Positions 18,542 through 26,845 of a stretch of 64,000 bases of DNA are shown piece after piece. Both the position numbers and the translations under genes were made by a program. The notes beneath the pieces were generated by a model. That model was not told the origin of the DNA. It saw only the letters and a list, made by a program, of their open reading frames with translations, and searched no databases. Source of the DNA: Bacteroidota bacterium (GTDB lineage Bacteria > Bacteroidota > Bacteroidia > AKYH767-A > OLB10). The stretch lies in assembly GCA_016722525.1 (NCBI GenBank), contig JADKJB010000034.1, positions 255,503 to 319,502 of the forward strand, written 5' to 3'. Each line of letters starts with the position of its first letter. Positions within the stretch are counted from its first letter, which is position 1.

Positions 18542-19111
18542 GTGAGCGAATTTGTTAAGATATTATTGATTATTTTACTCAGCAGCGTTAAGTTTGTTGC
18601 AGGACCGCCTTTTGCGTATTTTGATGATAGATATGATTTTTCATTTTTTGAAACAGTTTTTTATTGTGTTATCGGTGGCATGTTGGGCGTTCTGGTGTTC
18701 ACTTTTTTTAGTATTGAAATTCAACTTATTTTTAATTGGTTAAAAAAGCAAATAAAGAGGGCGGTAAAGAAACCTCAACTTTTTAGTCAGCCAAAAGCTA
18801 CAGTTGAGAATATTGAGTTTGTGTATAATTTGGTTGAAAAAGACCAACCGAAAAAAGTTTTTACTCCAACTTCGAGGAAGTTTGTAAAAATCTGGAATAG
18901 ATACGGGTTACCTGGTGTTGCATTTCTTACCCCAATTATTTTCTCCATTCCTCTTGGAACAATCATTGCCAATGCATTTGAAGATAATAAAAAAAAAATA
19001 TTTCTATATATGTTTTTCTCTATATTATTTTGGTCCTTGGTTTTAACATCCATTTTTGAGTTGTATCACGTTGTTAGTATTCCTGAATTAAAAGAAAAAA
19101 TTATCGGATGA
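18542..19111 (+). CDS. Integral membrane protein of unknown function
   Basis: 189 residues from a GTG start. Three or four membrane segments are visible: LLIILLSSVKFVAGPPFAYF, the segment around IGGMLGVLVFTFFSIEIQL, GVAFLTPIIFSIPLGTIIAN and FLYMFFSILFWSLVLTSIFE. A basic loop (KKQIKRAVKKPQLF) lies between the second and third. I do not recognise the family; the glycine/proline-containing third segment recalls small membrane exporters, but that is weak. Its stop overlaps the start of the YjjG gene by four bases (19108-19111), so the two are translationally coupled. Confidence 0.65.
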   Translation: MSEFVKILLIILLSSVKFVAGPPFAYFDDRYDFSFFETVFYCVIGGMLGVLVFTFFSIEIQLIFNWLKKQIKRAVKKPQLFSQPKATVENIEFVYNLVEKDQPKKVFTPTSRKFVKIWNRYGLPGVAFLTPIIFSIPLGTIIANAFEDNKKKIFLYMFFSILFWSLVLTSIFELYHVVSIPELKEKIIG

Positions 19112-19803
19112 AAAAGTACAAAGCAATTTTTTTTGATCTCGACCACACATTATGGGACTTTGATTTGAACTCAGAAGAAACTATTGCTGAAATTTTTCAC
19201 AATCAAAAGCTGGAACAACTCGGTATTACAGACCCACAACTTTTTATTAAGGAATACAAAGAAGTAAATAAGCAGATGTGGGATTTATATAATGAAAATA
19301 GAATAAGTAAAGAATTTTTAAGATCAGGGAGATTTAGAATGGCCCTAAATGCATTCAATGTGTCAAACGATGACCTTGCAGATACTATGGCATCTGAATA
19401 TTTGAAGATTTGCCCTCAAAAAACAAATTTATTTCCTGGAGCTATCGACACATTGGACTATTTATCCCAAAAATATTCACTTCATGTTATCACGAATGGT
19501 TTTCTTGAAGTTCAATACACTAAAATCAAAAATTCAGGAATAGGCAAGTATTTTGATCACATTCACATTTCAGAAGAAATAGGATTTAAAAAGCCCGAGC
19601 CTGAAATATTTCATTTTGCCGTAAAACAAGCCGGCACCATTCATGAGAATTGCATTATGATTGGCGACAATACTGAAACTGATATCGCAGGTGCTCAAAA
19701 TGCCGGCATTGATCATATACTATTCAATCCTCATAGGCTGGAAGTTCCAAATTTTGTAAACCAGTCAGTGAATTCTCTTACTGAATTAAAAATACTACTT
19801 TAA
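19108..19803 (+). CDS. yjjG: YjjG-family HAD nucleotidase
   Basis: Removes phosphate from (often non-canonical) pyrimidine nucleotides, limiting mutagenic bases. 231 residues. HAD motif I FFDLDHTLWDF (about 9-19, nucleophile Asp with second Asp), motif II in LHVITNGFLEVQYTKIKNSG, motif III Lys in EEIGFKKPEPEIF, and motif IV MIGDNTETDIAGAQNAGIDH are all present. The cap is the helical subfamily type. The coupled upstream membrane gene and nearby upp may mark a nucleotide-salvage group, by inference. Confidence 0.9.
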   Translation: MKKYKAIFFDLDHTLWDFDLNSEETIAEIFHNQKLEQLGITDPQLFIKEYKEVNKQMWDLYNENRISKEFLRSGRFRMALNAFNVSNDDLADTMASEYLKICPQKTNLFPGAIDTLDYLSQKYSLHVITNGFLEVQYTKIKNSGIGKYFDHIHISEEIGFKKPEPEIFHFAVKQAGTIHENCIMIGDNTETDIAGAQNAGIDHILFNPHRLEVPNFVNQSVNSLTELKILL

Positions 19804-19943
19804 GCTCATTTTTTTTCAGCTTCTTTACTTAACCATGGAATATTTACTTCAAAGTGAAGATTGTTGTGGATTTATTGGGGAATTATTGAATAATTAGTTT
19901 CACTTTTATTTTACCTAAGTTTTTTAAGTAATTATTACAATCT

Positions 19944-19951
19944 TATATTTG
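19944..19951 (+). promoter_or_regulatory. -7 promoter element before the MBOAT gene
   Basis: TATATTTG matches TAnnTTTG, 31 bases before the ATG at 19983, in a long A+T-rich gap. Confidence 0.5.
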
Positions 19952-19982
19952 CATTCAATAAGAGTTTCCTTAAAAGGCATTC

Positions 19983-21412
19983 ATGTTATTCAACTCACTT
20001 AGTTTTCTTCTATTTTTTCCGGTAATTCTAATCCTTTTTTACTTGCTTAAAGAGCAGTACCGTTGGATTTTATTGCTGGTAGGAAGTATTTTATTCTATA
20101 TGGCATGGAAAGCTGAATACATACTCCTTTTAACAGGATATGTTATTGTTAATTACTGGTGTGCTATTAAAATAGAAGATTCTATTAAACTTTTAGAGAA
20201 AAAGATGCTCTTTTATTTTGCTGTTTTTAATATTGGTATCCTCTTTGTTTTCAAGTATTTTAATTTTTTAATAGTAACCTGAATGACTTTTTAGTTTTAG
20301 CAATATTGACATAAAATCAAGTGCTATTGACCTTATTTTACCTATGGGAATTTCTTTTATACATTCCAAATCATGAGTTATACTATAGATGTTTACCGGT
20401 ATAATTTGAAAGCGGAACGTCATTTTGGAATATTTTTTCTATTTGTTACCTTTTTCCCTCAATTAGTGGCAGGTCCCATAGAACGAGCTGAAAACCTACT
20501 GACGCAATGCAGAAACCTTAAGAATAAATTAAATAATGAAATTGTTATTGCTGGAATTCATCAGATAATTCTTGGGTTTTTTAAGAAATTAGTTATAGCA
20601 GACAGGTTATCGCCTTATGTGGATCAGATATATTCTTTTCCTGAAGGATTTAGTGGTTTAAATTTAGCCGTAGGCACCTTCTTTTTTACAGTTCAGATTT
20701 ATTGTGATTTCTCTGGATATTCTGACATTGCTATTGGTAGTGCGAAGTTGTTGGGGATTAATCTTATGGAAAATTTTAAATCTCCCTATTTAGCGAAATC
20801 AATATCCGAATTCTGGTCGCGTTGGCATATATCTCTATCAACCTGGTTTCGCGATTATCTCTATATACCACTTGGGGTAATAGAGTGGTAAAATGGAAGT
20901 GGTACTATAATTTACTCATTACTTTTATAATTAGTGGGTTGTGGCATGGAGCTAACTGGACGTTTATTTTTTGGGGCTTGTTACATGGACTTTATCTAAT
21001 CTTTTCTTTTGCTACTGCATCTTCTTCAAATTTAGTAACTCATAAAATTTTTGGAAATGTTCCACGCTTGAAGGCCTTAATAGATGTAGTTGTAACTTTT
21101 ATTCTGGTCTATTTTGCCTGGGTGTTTTTTCGGGCTGAAACTATTCAGGATGCATTTTTTATTATTAAGAAAATCCTAACACTTAACAAGGATATTTCTT
21201 TGTTTACTCTTACAATAAACGATTTCGGAATATTTAATTTTGTAATAAGTATTTTTTCAATTTTGATATTGTTTATCTATGAGGTTGGGCGGCATTTCAA
21301 AAAATTAAATCAAAATTTTAATAGTGTGATAGCAACTTCATGTATTTTGTTTATATTAACTTTACTGCTAGGGGTAATGGGATCTAAAAGTTTTATTTAT
21401 TTTCAGTTCTAA
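19983..21412 (+). CDS. MBOAT-family O-acyltransferase, AlgI-like (several frameshifts)
   Basis: Membrane acyltransferase that moves acetyl or similar groups to extracellular glycans. Fragment 1 (from 19983) has the N-terminal start LFNSLSFLLFFPVILILFYL. Between 20275 and 20395 three reading frames share the homology (NDFLVLAILT; DIKSSAIDLILPMGISF; YTFQIMSYTIDVYR). Fragment 2 has GPIERAENLL, YCDFSGYSDIAIGSAKLL and WHISLSTWFRDYLYIPLG. A missing G near 20872-20877 leads to fragment 3 with the catalytic His motif SGLWHGANWTFIFWGLLHGL. Total about 476 residues, usual for AlgI/DltB-like proteins. Adjacent to the SGNH partner. Confidence 0.88.
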
Positions 21413-21414
21413 AG

Positions 21415-22366
21415 ATGAAACAAAGTATCAAATATGCTTTAATAGTTTTAGTGACTGGAATTTCGGTGACTATAATTGCCGATTATATTCTCCAGAAAGG
21501 ATTTGAAAAATCTAATGATGATGTCATTGGAAAATTGAATGAGCTTATCAATGATACTACTCATTTTGATGTTCTTTGTTTCGGATCATCGCGTGCACTT
21601 GCACACATCGATCCGGCTATCATTTCCAAAGAAACTGGATTAACTTGCTATAATGCAGGACTCAATGGCGGTTGTATTGTTGATTTCAATATTTTGCTCA
21701 AAGCGTTTTTGATAAATCATCCTAGTCCGGCATATTTAATTGTACATGTTGATGATTTTACTTTTGAAACACAACGTATCAGTGAGCTCCCCAGATATTT
21801 CCCTTTTATCTCAAACCCTGTTATTTATGATAACCTGGTAAAATATGAAAAAACTCTTTTCTATGTTAAGTATTTTCGCTTTATCAGATTAATGTATTAC
21901 AACGATTTGCTGAAATGGATTGGTTTAAAAGCAATATTGGGCATTGGTGCCAGAAATGAATACAAATTGATTAATGGCTACCGGGTAAATAGAAGCAAAT
22001 GGACTGCTTATTATGAAGAAAGACGCACTGAAAGAACGGAGTTTGTAAAAAATTTAAATCCAATTCAGGAATTTGATCCTGAAGGTGTAAAGCTCTTTAT
22101 GGAAATGATAGATCTGTGTAAAACAAATAATATCAAGTTACTCTTCTCCAGTTCTCCAATTTTTTCTCCGGGAATTTAAATAAAAATATACAAGAACTGA
22201 AAAGGAAGTCGAAAACCTGACATCGGCATATACTTCAGCTTTTCATTGGATGCATACAGAAGAATGGAATCCAAGCGAATACTTTTATGATTTTTTACAC
22301 ATGAATAAAAATGGTGCCGACCGCTATTCAAATGAATTGGCAAAATTCGTGAATGCTAATAAATGA
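21415..22366 (+). CDS. SGNH/DltD-like partner of the MBOAT acyltransferase (frameshifted end)
   Basis: Starts 3 bases after the MBOAT gene. One N-terminal membrane anchor (KYALIVLVTGISVTIIADYI) leads to an extracytoplasmic SGNH-like domain with the nucleophile block HFDVLCFGSSRALAHIDPAI (Ser in GSSR) and the Gly/Asn block CYNAGLNGGCIVDFN. The frame stops at 22179, but the expected Asp/His block appears downstream in another frame (FYDFLHMNKNGADRYSNELA, ending at the TGA 22364-22366), so at least two indels lie between 22170 and 22260. MBOAT/SGNH pairs acylate exported polysaccharides; this is probably the periplasmic transferase. Confidence 0.8.
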
Positions 22367-22415
22367 AGTTATTTTTCAAGTGGAGTGGAATGCCCCGTTT
22401 GGAATAAATCAAAAT

Positions 22416-22446
22416 AAAAATCCCGGCTATAGGCCGGGATTTTTTG
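22416..22446. terminator. Strong terminator between the MBOAT/SGNH operon and the Cys-rich gene
   Basis: ATCCCGGC, a 5-base loop and GCCGGGAT form a perfect stem flanked by an A-run on the left and a T-run on the right, so it can work in both directions for the convergent genes. Confidence 0.88.
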
Positions 22447-22480
22447 CAAGCGGTGTTATTAAAGATTAGAATTTAGTGAA

Positions 22481-22840
22481 TTATTGAGTATTACTTTTTA
22501 AGTCTGTTTTGTTTTCTTGAATTTGAGGCAATTCAGCTTTTTTGTTTTTATCAGAACAATCTGATTTCGATTTTTTCCCATCAGCACAACAGGACTTATT
22601 ATTTGTGGAAGCAGTTTCTTTGCCTTCTTTTTTAGAACAGCATGATTTAGAACCAGTTGGCTTGCAATCTGCTTTGGTGGAGGTTTCATTCGAAATTTGC
22701 GAGTCTGTAGCAATTTGCTCTCCAACTACTGTTTTGGTTTGTACCTGATCTTGAATTTGACCACCTGACTGAGTAGTTTGTGCATGAGCAGCAAAAGTTA
22801 AACAGGTGGAGAACGCGATTAATGAGAGAATTTTTTTCAT
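22481..22840 (-). CDS. Small secreted Cys/Lys-rich protein, function unknown
   Basis: Start ATG at 22840 (MKKILSLIAFSTCLTFAAHA) gives a signal peptide ending AHAQ. The mature part is about 98 residues, hydrophilic and low-complexity, with repeated Cys motifs (DCKPTGSKSCCSKKEGK, SCCADGKKSKSDCSDK), seven Cys in a 40-residue stretch. No fold is recognisable. The CC/CxxxxxC spacing and Lys-rich context would fit metal binding or disulphide cross-linking. It is read towards the MBOAT/SGNH operon, separated by a bidirectional terminator. Confidence 0.62.
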   Translation of the reverse strand: MKKILSLIAFSTCLTFAAHAQTTQSGGQIQDQVQTKTVVGEQIATDSQISNETSTKADCKPTGSKSCCSKKEGKETASTNNKSCCADGKKSKSDCSDKNKKAELPQIQENKTDLKSNTQ

Positions 22841-22943
22841 TTTGGATTGGATTTCTTTGTGCAAGTATAAAATATTTAATTTAAATTGTCAATAATTATA
22901 TAGAAAAAACTGTGCCAAAAACACTCTATTCCCGAGGGTATGT

Positions 22944-22951
22944 TACATTTG
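22944..22951 (+). promoter_or_regulatory. -7 promoter element before the ABC permease gene
   Basis: TACATTTG matches TAnnTTTG and ends 14 bases before the TTG start at 22966. Confidence 0.5.
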
Positions 22952-22965
22952 CATAAAAAAAGCAA

Positions 22966-24202
22966 TTGACTATTTCAGAAAACATTAAAATAGCCATGGG
23001 CGCTATACGAAGTCAATTGCTTCGGACTGTTCTAACAGCGCTTATTATTGCTATCGGAATTATGGCATTGGTGGGTATTCTCACAGCAATTGATGCCATT
23101 GAATCTTCAATAAACAGCAATTTTTCAAGCATGGGTTCCAACTCTTTTACCATCCGCAACTCGGGTATGGGTATCAGGATTGGAAGAGATGGTAAGAGAC
23201 CAAAAAAATTTAAAAGCATTAATTTTCTTGAAGCTCAGCGGTTTAAACAAATGCTTACTTTCCCATCAACCATTGCTATTTCTACAGTAGCCACTCAGGT
23301 AGGGGTTGTGAAATTCAAAAATGAGGAATCAAATCCTAATGTTGTCATCATGGGAACTGATGAAAATTATTTAACAACTAGCGGATATTCGCTTTCAATA
23401 GGAAGGAATTTTTCTCCCACCGAACTCGAGTCAGGAGCCAATGTAGTAATTGTTGGTAGTGAATTGGTGAGCACGCTTTTCAAAGCAAAAGAAGATCCTT
23501 TGGAGCAGGTAATTAACATAGGAAGCAATAAATACCGGGTAATTGGAATACTAAAGGAAAAGGGCTCCAGTATGGGTTTTGGAGGTGATAAAATCGGTCT
23601 TTACCTGTATCACATGTAAAGCAAAAAATATGGCGACGACAATCGCACGTACACCATTTCGGTGATGGTCAAAGATATTGCGCAGTTGGAAACGGCACAA
23701 GGTGAAAGCACCGGCTTAATGAGGATGATAAGAGGAGACCGATTAGGAGTCGAAAGTTCCTTTGAGATTATAAAAAGTGACAGTTTGGCTAACCTTCTAA
23801 TTGATCAAATTCAATATATTACTCTGGCAGCTACAATTATCGGTATCATTACATTGCTTGGCGCCGCTATTGGTTTAATGAATATCATGTTGGTGTCTGT
23901 TACTGAAAGAACACGCGAAATAGGTATCCGAAAATCTCTTGGTGCATCTCAATCCACTATTAGACGACAATTTCTGGTAGAAGCAATTGTTATTTGTCAG
24001 TTAGGTGGAATTGCAGGAATTATTCTTGGCGTTGCTATTGGAAATTTAATGGGGCTTGCCTTCGATGGAGGATTTATTATTCCATGGAAATGGATTTTTT
24101 TCAGGTGTTACGGTGTGCTTCCTTGTTGGAGTTGTATCCGGGTTGTATCCGGCAATTAAAGCAGCAAGGCTTGATCCAATTGAAGCATTGAGGTATGAAT
24201 AA
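22966..24202 (+). CDS. MacB/FtsX-type ABC transporter permease (frameshifted)
   Basis: Inner-membrane subunit of a MacB-like system. Start TTG 22966 (MTISENIKIAMGAIRSQLLR) precedes membrane segment 1 (VLTALIIAIGIMALVGILTA) and a periplasmic MacB domain (residues about 45-230). A stop at 23617 lies in a stretch where PVSHVKQK is in the neighbouring frame and the original frame resumes as KYGDDNRTYTISVMVKD, so two compensating indels are likely. The FtsX domain follows (ITLLGAAIGLMNIMLVSVTE, RTREIGIRKSLGAS). An extra T near 24096-24102 shifts the end, which reads SGVTVCFLVGVVSGLYPAIK and stops at 24202 (EALRYE). About 412 residues. The ATPase partner is not in the window. Confidence 0.88.
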
Positions 24203-24384
24203 ATACAAGTCGCATCGCTATTATTTTTATAAAATATTCTTTTTCAATACTATAAGTTCGATTGTTTGGTTTTTCGATTCAGTTAAATTGTAAATTATGG
24301 TGCGTATTTCAAAAGAGTTCCAATTGCTTGTTTCAAATGGTTATAAATAAAAATCGCATTGTTATTAAAGTTTTCATGCTTCCA

Positions 24385-24415
24385 TTGTTTCATTCAGGAA
24401 AAATTTGTAAATTTG
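24385..24415 (+). promoter_or_regulatory. Promoter of the rpsF-rpsR-rplI operon
   Basis: TTG at 24385-24387 and TAAATTTG at 24408-24415, 20 bases apart, match the Bacteroidota consensus well. The rpsF ATG is 43 bases further on. Confidence 0.68.
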
Positions 24416-24458
24416 CCGTCCCTTAGAAAAGGGCTAAACTAATTAAATCATTTACAGC

Positions 24459-24830
24459 ATGTTAAAGCAGTATGAGACCGTGATGATACTGAATCCTGTA
24501 CTTTCACAGGAACAAGTGACAGAAACGGTTGACAAATTCAGAAAAATCCTCACCGACAACGGTACCGAGATTGTTTTCGAAAACAATTGGGGATTAAGAA
24601 AACTGGCATACCCGATCCAGAAAAAAAATACGGGATTCTACTATCTCATCGAGTTTAAATGTGACGGAGCAATTATTTCGAAACTGGAACTTGAGTACAA
24701 GCGAGATGAACGATTGATGCGGTTTTTGACTGTATCACTTGATAAGCACGCAGTTACCTACAATGAGAAAAAGCGTAAAAACGCTGCATTGAAGAAAAAA
24801 GAAGAAGCAGAATCTGTATCTCAAAATTGA
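24459..24830 (+). CDS. rpsF: 30S ribosomal protein bS6
   Basis: 123 residues. Binds 16S rRNA with bS18 on the 30S platform. Conserved MLKQYETVMILNPVLSQEQV, then NWGLRKLAYPIQKKNTGFYY and DERLMRFLTVSLDKHAVTYN. A charged Lys/Glu C-terminal tail follows, common in Bacteroidota. No SD precedes it. Start of the standard S6-S18-L9 operon. Confidence 0.97.
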   Translation: MLKQYETVMILNPVLSQEQVTETVDKFRKILTDNGTEIVFENNWGLRKLAYPIQKKNTGFYYLIEFKCDGAIISKLELEYKRDERLMRFLTVSLDKHAVTYNEKKRKNAALKKKEEAESVSQN

Positions 24831-24837
24831 TCGACCA

Positions 24838-25101
24838 ATGGCAAACAACGAAGTAAGATATCTCAATCCTCCGGCAGTAGAGGTGAACAAGAAAAAATAC
24901 TGCAGATTTAAAAAATTAGGTATTAAGTATGTTGATTACAAAGACGCTACTTTTTTAACCAAATTTGTAAATGAACAAGGTAAAGTTCTTCCCAGAAGAC
25001 TAACAGGTACCTCTTTGAAATTTCAGAGAAAAGTATCTACCGCAATAAAAAGGGCGCGCCATCTGGCGTTAATGCCTTATGTAACAGATCTTTTAAAATA
25101 A
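24838..25101 (+). CDS. rpsR: 30S ribosomal protein bS18
   Basis: 87 residues, partner of bS6 on the platform near the 3' end of 16S rRNA. Conserved CRFKKLGIKYVDYKDATFL and RRLTGTSLKFQRKVSTAIKR, ending MPYVTDLLK. It lies 7 bases after rpsF. In Bacteroidota ribosomes bS18, bS6 and bS21 are known to mask the anti-SD, which fits the scarcity of SD sequences here. Confidence 0.97.
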   Translation: MANNEVRYLNPPAVEVNKKKYCRFKKLGIKYVDYKDATFLTKFVNEQGKVLPRRLTGTSLKFQRKVSTAIKRARHLALMPYVTDLLK

Positions 25102-25105
25102 GGAG
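25099..25105 (+). promoter_or_regulatory. Shine-Dalgarno sequence of rplI (unusual in this genome)
   Basis: TAAGGAG, 8 bases before the rplI ATG, is a near-perfect SD at ideal spacing and includes the rpsR stop codon. I saw no comparable SD before the other housekeeping genes here. Confidence 0.6.
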
Positions 25106-25113
25106 CACAGATC

Positions 25114-25560
25114 ATGGAAATCATATTAAAACAAGATGTTAAAAATCTGGGCTATGCTCATGATGTAGTAAAAGTTAAAAACGGATATGGATTAAACTTT
25201 CTTATTCCAAACGGATTAGCTGTTATAGCAAGTGGTTCTAATGTAAAAATTAATCAGGAAGTACTTCGTCAACGTCAGCATAAATTCGAAAAAGTTAGAA
25301 CTGATGCAGAAAAAGTGAAAAGCAACATCGAAAACGTGGTGCTTACAATTCCTGCTAAAGTTGGTGAAAATGGAAAACTATTCGGATCTGTAACTACTCA
25401 GCAAATAGCGGATGTGTTAAAGAAAATGGGTCACAATATTGAAAAACGCCAAATTTCTATCAAGGAAGATCACATTAAAAATGTAGGTACTTACATTGCT
25501 GAAGTTCAACTTCACCGTGATGTTGTTGTACCGGTTACATTTGAAGTGGTAGCAGGTTAA
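25114..25560 (+). CDS. rplI: 50S ribosomal protein bL9
   Basis: 148 residues, usual size. The N-terminal rRNA-binding domain MEIILKQDVKNLGYAHDVVK and GYGLNFLIPNGLAVIAS is joined by a long helix to a C-terminal domain (LFGSVTTQQIADVLKKMGHN). It sits at the L1 stalk base region of the 50S subunit. Last gene of the rpsF operon; a terminator follows. Confidence 0.97.
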   Translation: MEIILKQDVKNLGYAHDVVKVKNGYGLNFLIPNGLAVIASGSNVKINQEVLRQRQHKFEKVRTDAEKVKSNIENVVLTIPAKVGENGKLFGSVTTQQIADVLKKMGHNIEKRQISIKEDHIKNVGTYIAEVQLHRDVVVPVTFEVVAG

Positions 25561-25576
25561 GAAAATTATATCTGAA

Positions 25577-25608
25577 AAAAAGGCAGCGCCGTAACGCGTT
25601 GCCTTTTG
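25577..25608 (+). terminator. Terminator after rplI
   Basis: AAAAGGCAGCG and CGTTGCCTTTT form a stem (one wobble) with A-run and T-run flanks. Confidence 0.75.
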
Positions 25609-25670
25609 CATTTAATGAAGTTGTTAAATATTCTAATACAAATAAGAAGTTCATTTAAAGTACTTTAAAA

Positions 25671-26231
25671 ATGGCAAATACAGGCGATATTCATGTGGGT
25701 TCAGTAATCAGGTTTAATGGAGAATTGGTTCAAATCATTGAATACCAACACCGTACTCCAGGAAACTTGAGGGCCTTTTTTCAAGCAAAAATGCGCAATC
25801 TTAAAACCGGAAAACTGGCGGAATATCGTTTCAGGGCCGGAGAATCGGTTGAATTGGCAAGAGTTGAATACCGTGAATTGCAATACATTTATAAGGAAAG
25901 TGAGCAATTCGTTTGCATGGATAATGACTCTTTTGAACAGTTCTATATTACAGAAGATTTGTTTGGTCAAGGATCCAAATTTCTGAAAGAAGGCATGCTG
26001 GTAAAAGTTGCTTTTGAACAGGACACCCCAATTTTGGCGGAAGCACCTACTTTTGTTGAATTGGAGATCACCTATACAGAGCCCGGTGTCAAAGGAGATA
26101 CCGCAACCAACACGTTAAAGCAAGCTACTCTTGAAACAGGTGCCATTGTAAATGTCCCCTTATTTGTTGATCAGGGCGAAAAAATAAAGGTTGACACCCG
26201 CACATGGACTTATGTTGAAAGAGTTAAATAA
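25671..26231 (+). CDS. efp: Translation elongation factor P with an unmodifiable-looking loop
   Basis: EF-P relieves ribosome stalling at polyproline stretches. 186 residues, full length, three OB/KOW domains: MANTGDIHVGSVIRFNGELV, then the central part with FVCMDNDSFEQFYITEDLF, and a C-terminal part with PGVKGDTATNTLKQATLETG and VPLFVDQGEKIKVDTRTWTY. The domain I loop reads HRTPGNLRAFFQAKM. It aligns with the E. coli loop VKPGKGQAF, so the residue that is normally modified (Lys34) is Asn32 here. A lysylation or rhamnosylation site is therefore absent. This loop is typical of several Bacteroidota as far as I recall. Confidence 0.95.
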   Translation: MANTGDIHVGSVIRFNGELVQIIEYQHRTPGNLRAFFQAKMRNLKTGKLAEYRFRAGESVELARVEYRELQYIYKESEQFVCMDNDSFEQFYITEDLFGQGSKFLKEGMLVKVAFEQDTPILAEAPTFVELEITYTEPGVKGDTATNTLKQATLETGAIVNVPLFVDQGEKIKVDTRTWTYVERVK

Positions 26232-26395
26232 TTTTTAGCTCGACTGTATTTAGCTTAGTTTTTTTTCAGCCAATACCGGATTTATTTAGTCCTAAAATTA
26301 GTTGGAATCTTATTTGCTGAATCAACATTTTTAAACAATCTTTGTAGTCAATTACTGCTATTCCGCCTCTGTTTTATAAGGTATTTCCCGGAAAA

Positions 26396-26821
26396 ATGTC
26401 TAAGGTATTTTTTGTTGTATTTAAATTTTTTTTGTTGACGATTTTTGTCAGCTGTGATAATACATTCAAAAAAACTGGCAACTATTATTATTCTGAGATT
26501 GCTTTTGATTCCAGTCAATCAAATACAGATACTTTAGTTGATTTGAATAACTATGATAGTGTAAAAAATTTTATAACAGGCAAGGAATTTTCCTCCAAAG
26601 GATCTAAAATGATTTTTGATGATTCCTTGAATGTAACTTTCTTTTTTAATGGCAAAGAAGAAAAGACATTTCATTGTAACATTGAAAAATACATCTTGAA
26701 GGAGGAGCGACTTGTGGTGATGTCTGACAGCAATGAATCCAAATCAATGAGATTTACAATTGCAAAGAATGGAATGCTTACAGACATTAACTCTTACGCG
26801 CAATACAAGGTCAGAGATTAA
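26396..26821 (+). CDS. Small lipoprotein of unknown function
   Basis: 141 residues with a signal peptide and lipobox (FKFFLLTIFVSC, Cys about residue 20). The mature part is a beta-rich domain (NYYYSEIAFDSSQSNTDTLV, SKGSKMIFDDSLNVTFFFNG, EERLVVMSDSNESKSMRFTI) resembling the small beta-sandwich lipoproteins common in this phylum, but no named family is recognisable. Convergent with typA, the two stops being 24 bases apart. Confidence 0.65.
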   Translation: MSKVFFVVFKFFLLTIFVSCDNTFKKTGNYYYSEIAFDSSQSNTDTLVDLNNYDSVKNFITGKEFSSKGSKMIFDDSLNVTFFFNGKEEKTFHCNIEKYILKEERLVVMSDSNESKSMRFTIAKNGMLTDINSYAQYKVRD

Positions 26822-26845
26822 AATTAGCTGTTAAATTATTTTAAG

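Noticed and set aside
22966..24202. Programmed frameshift in the ABC permease
   Set aside because: Two separate breaks at different sites, one with compensating indels, do not resemble a slippery-site mechanism; sequencing error is simpler.
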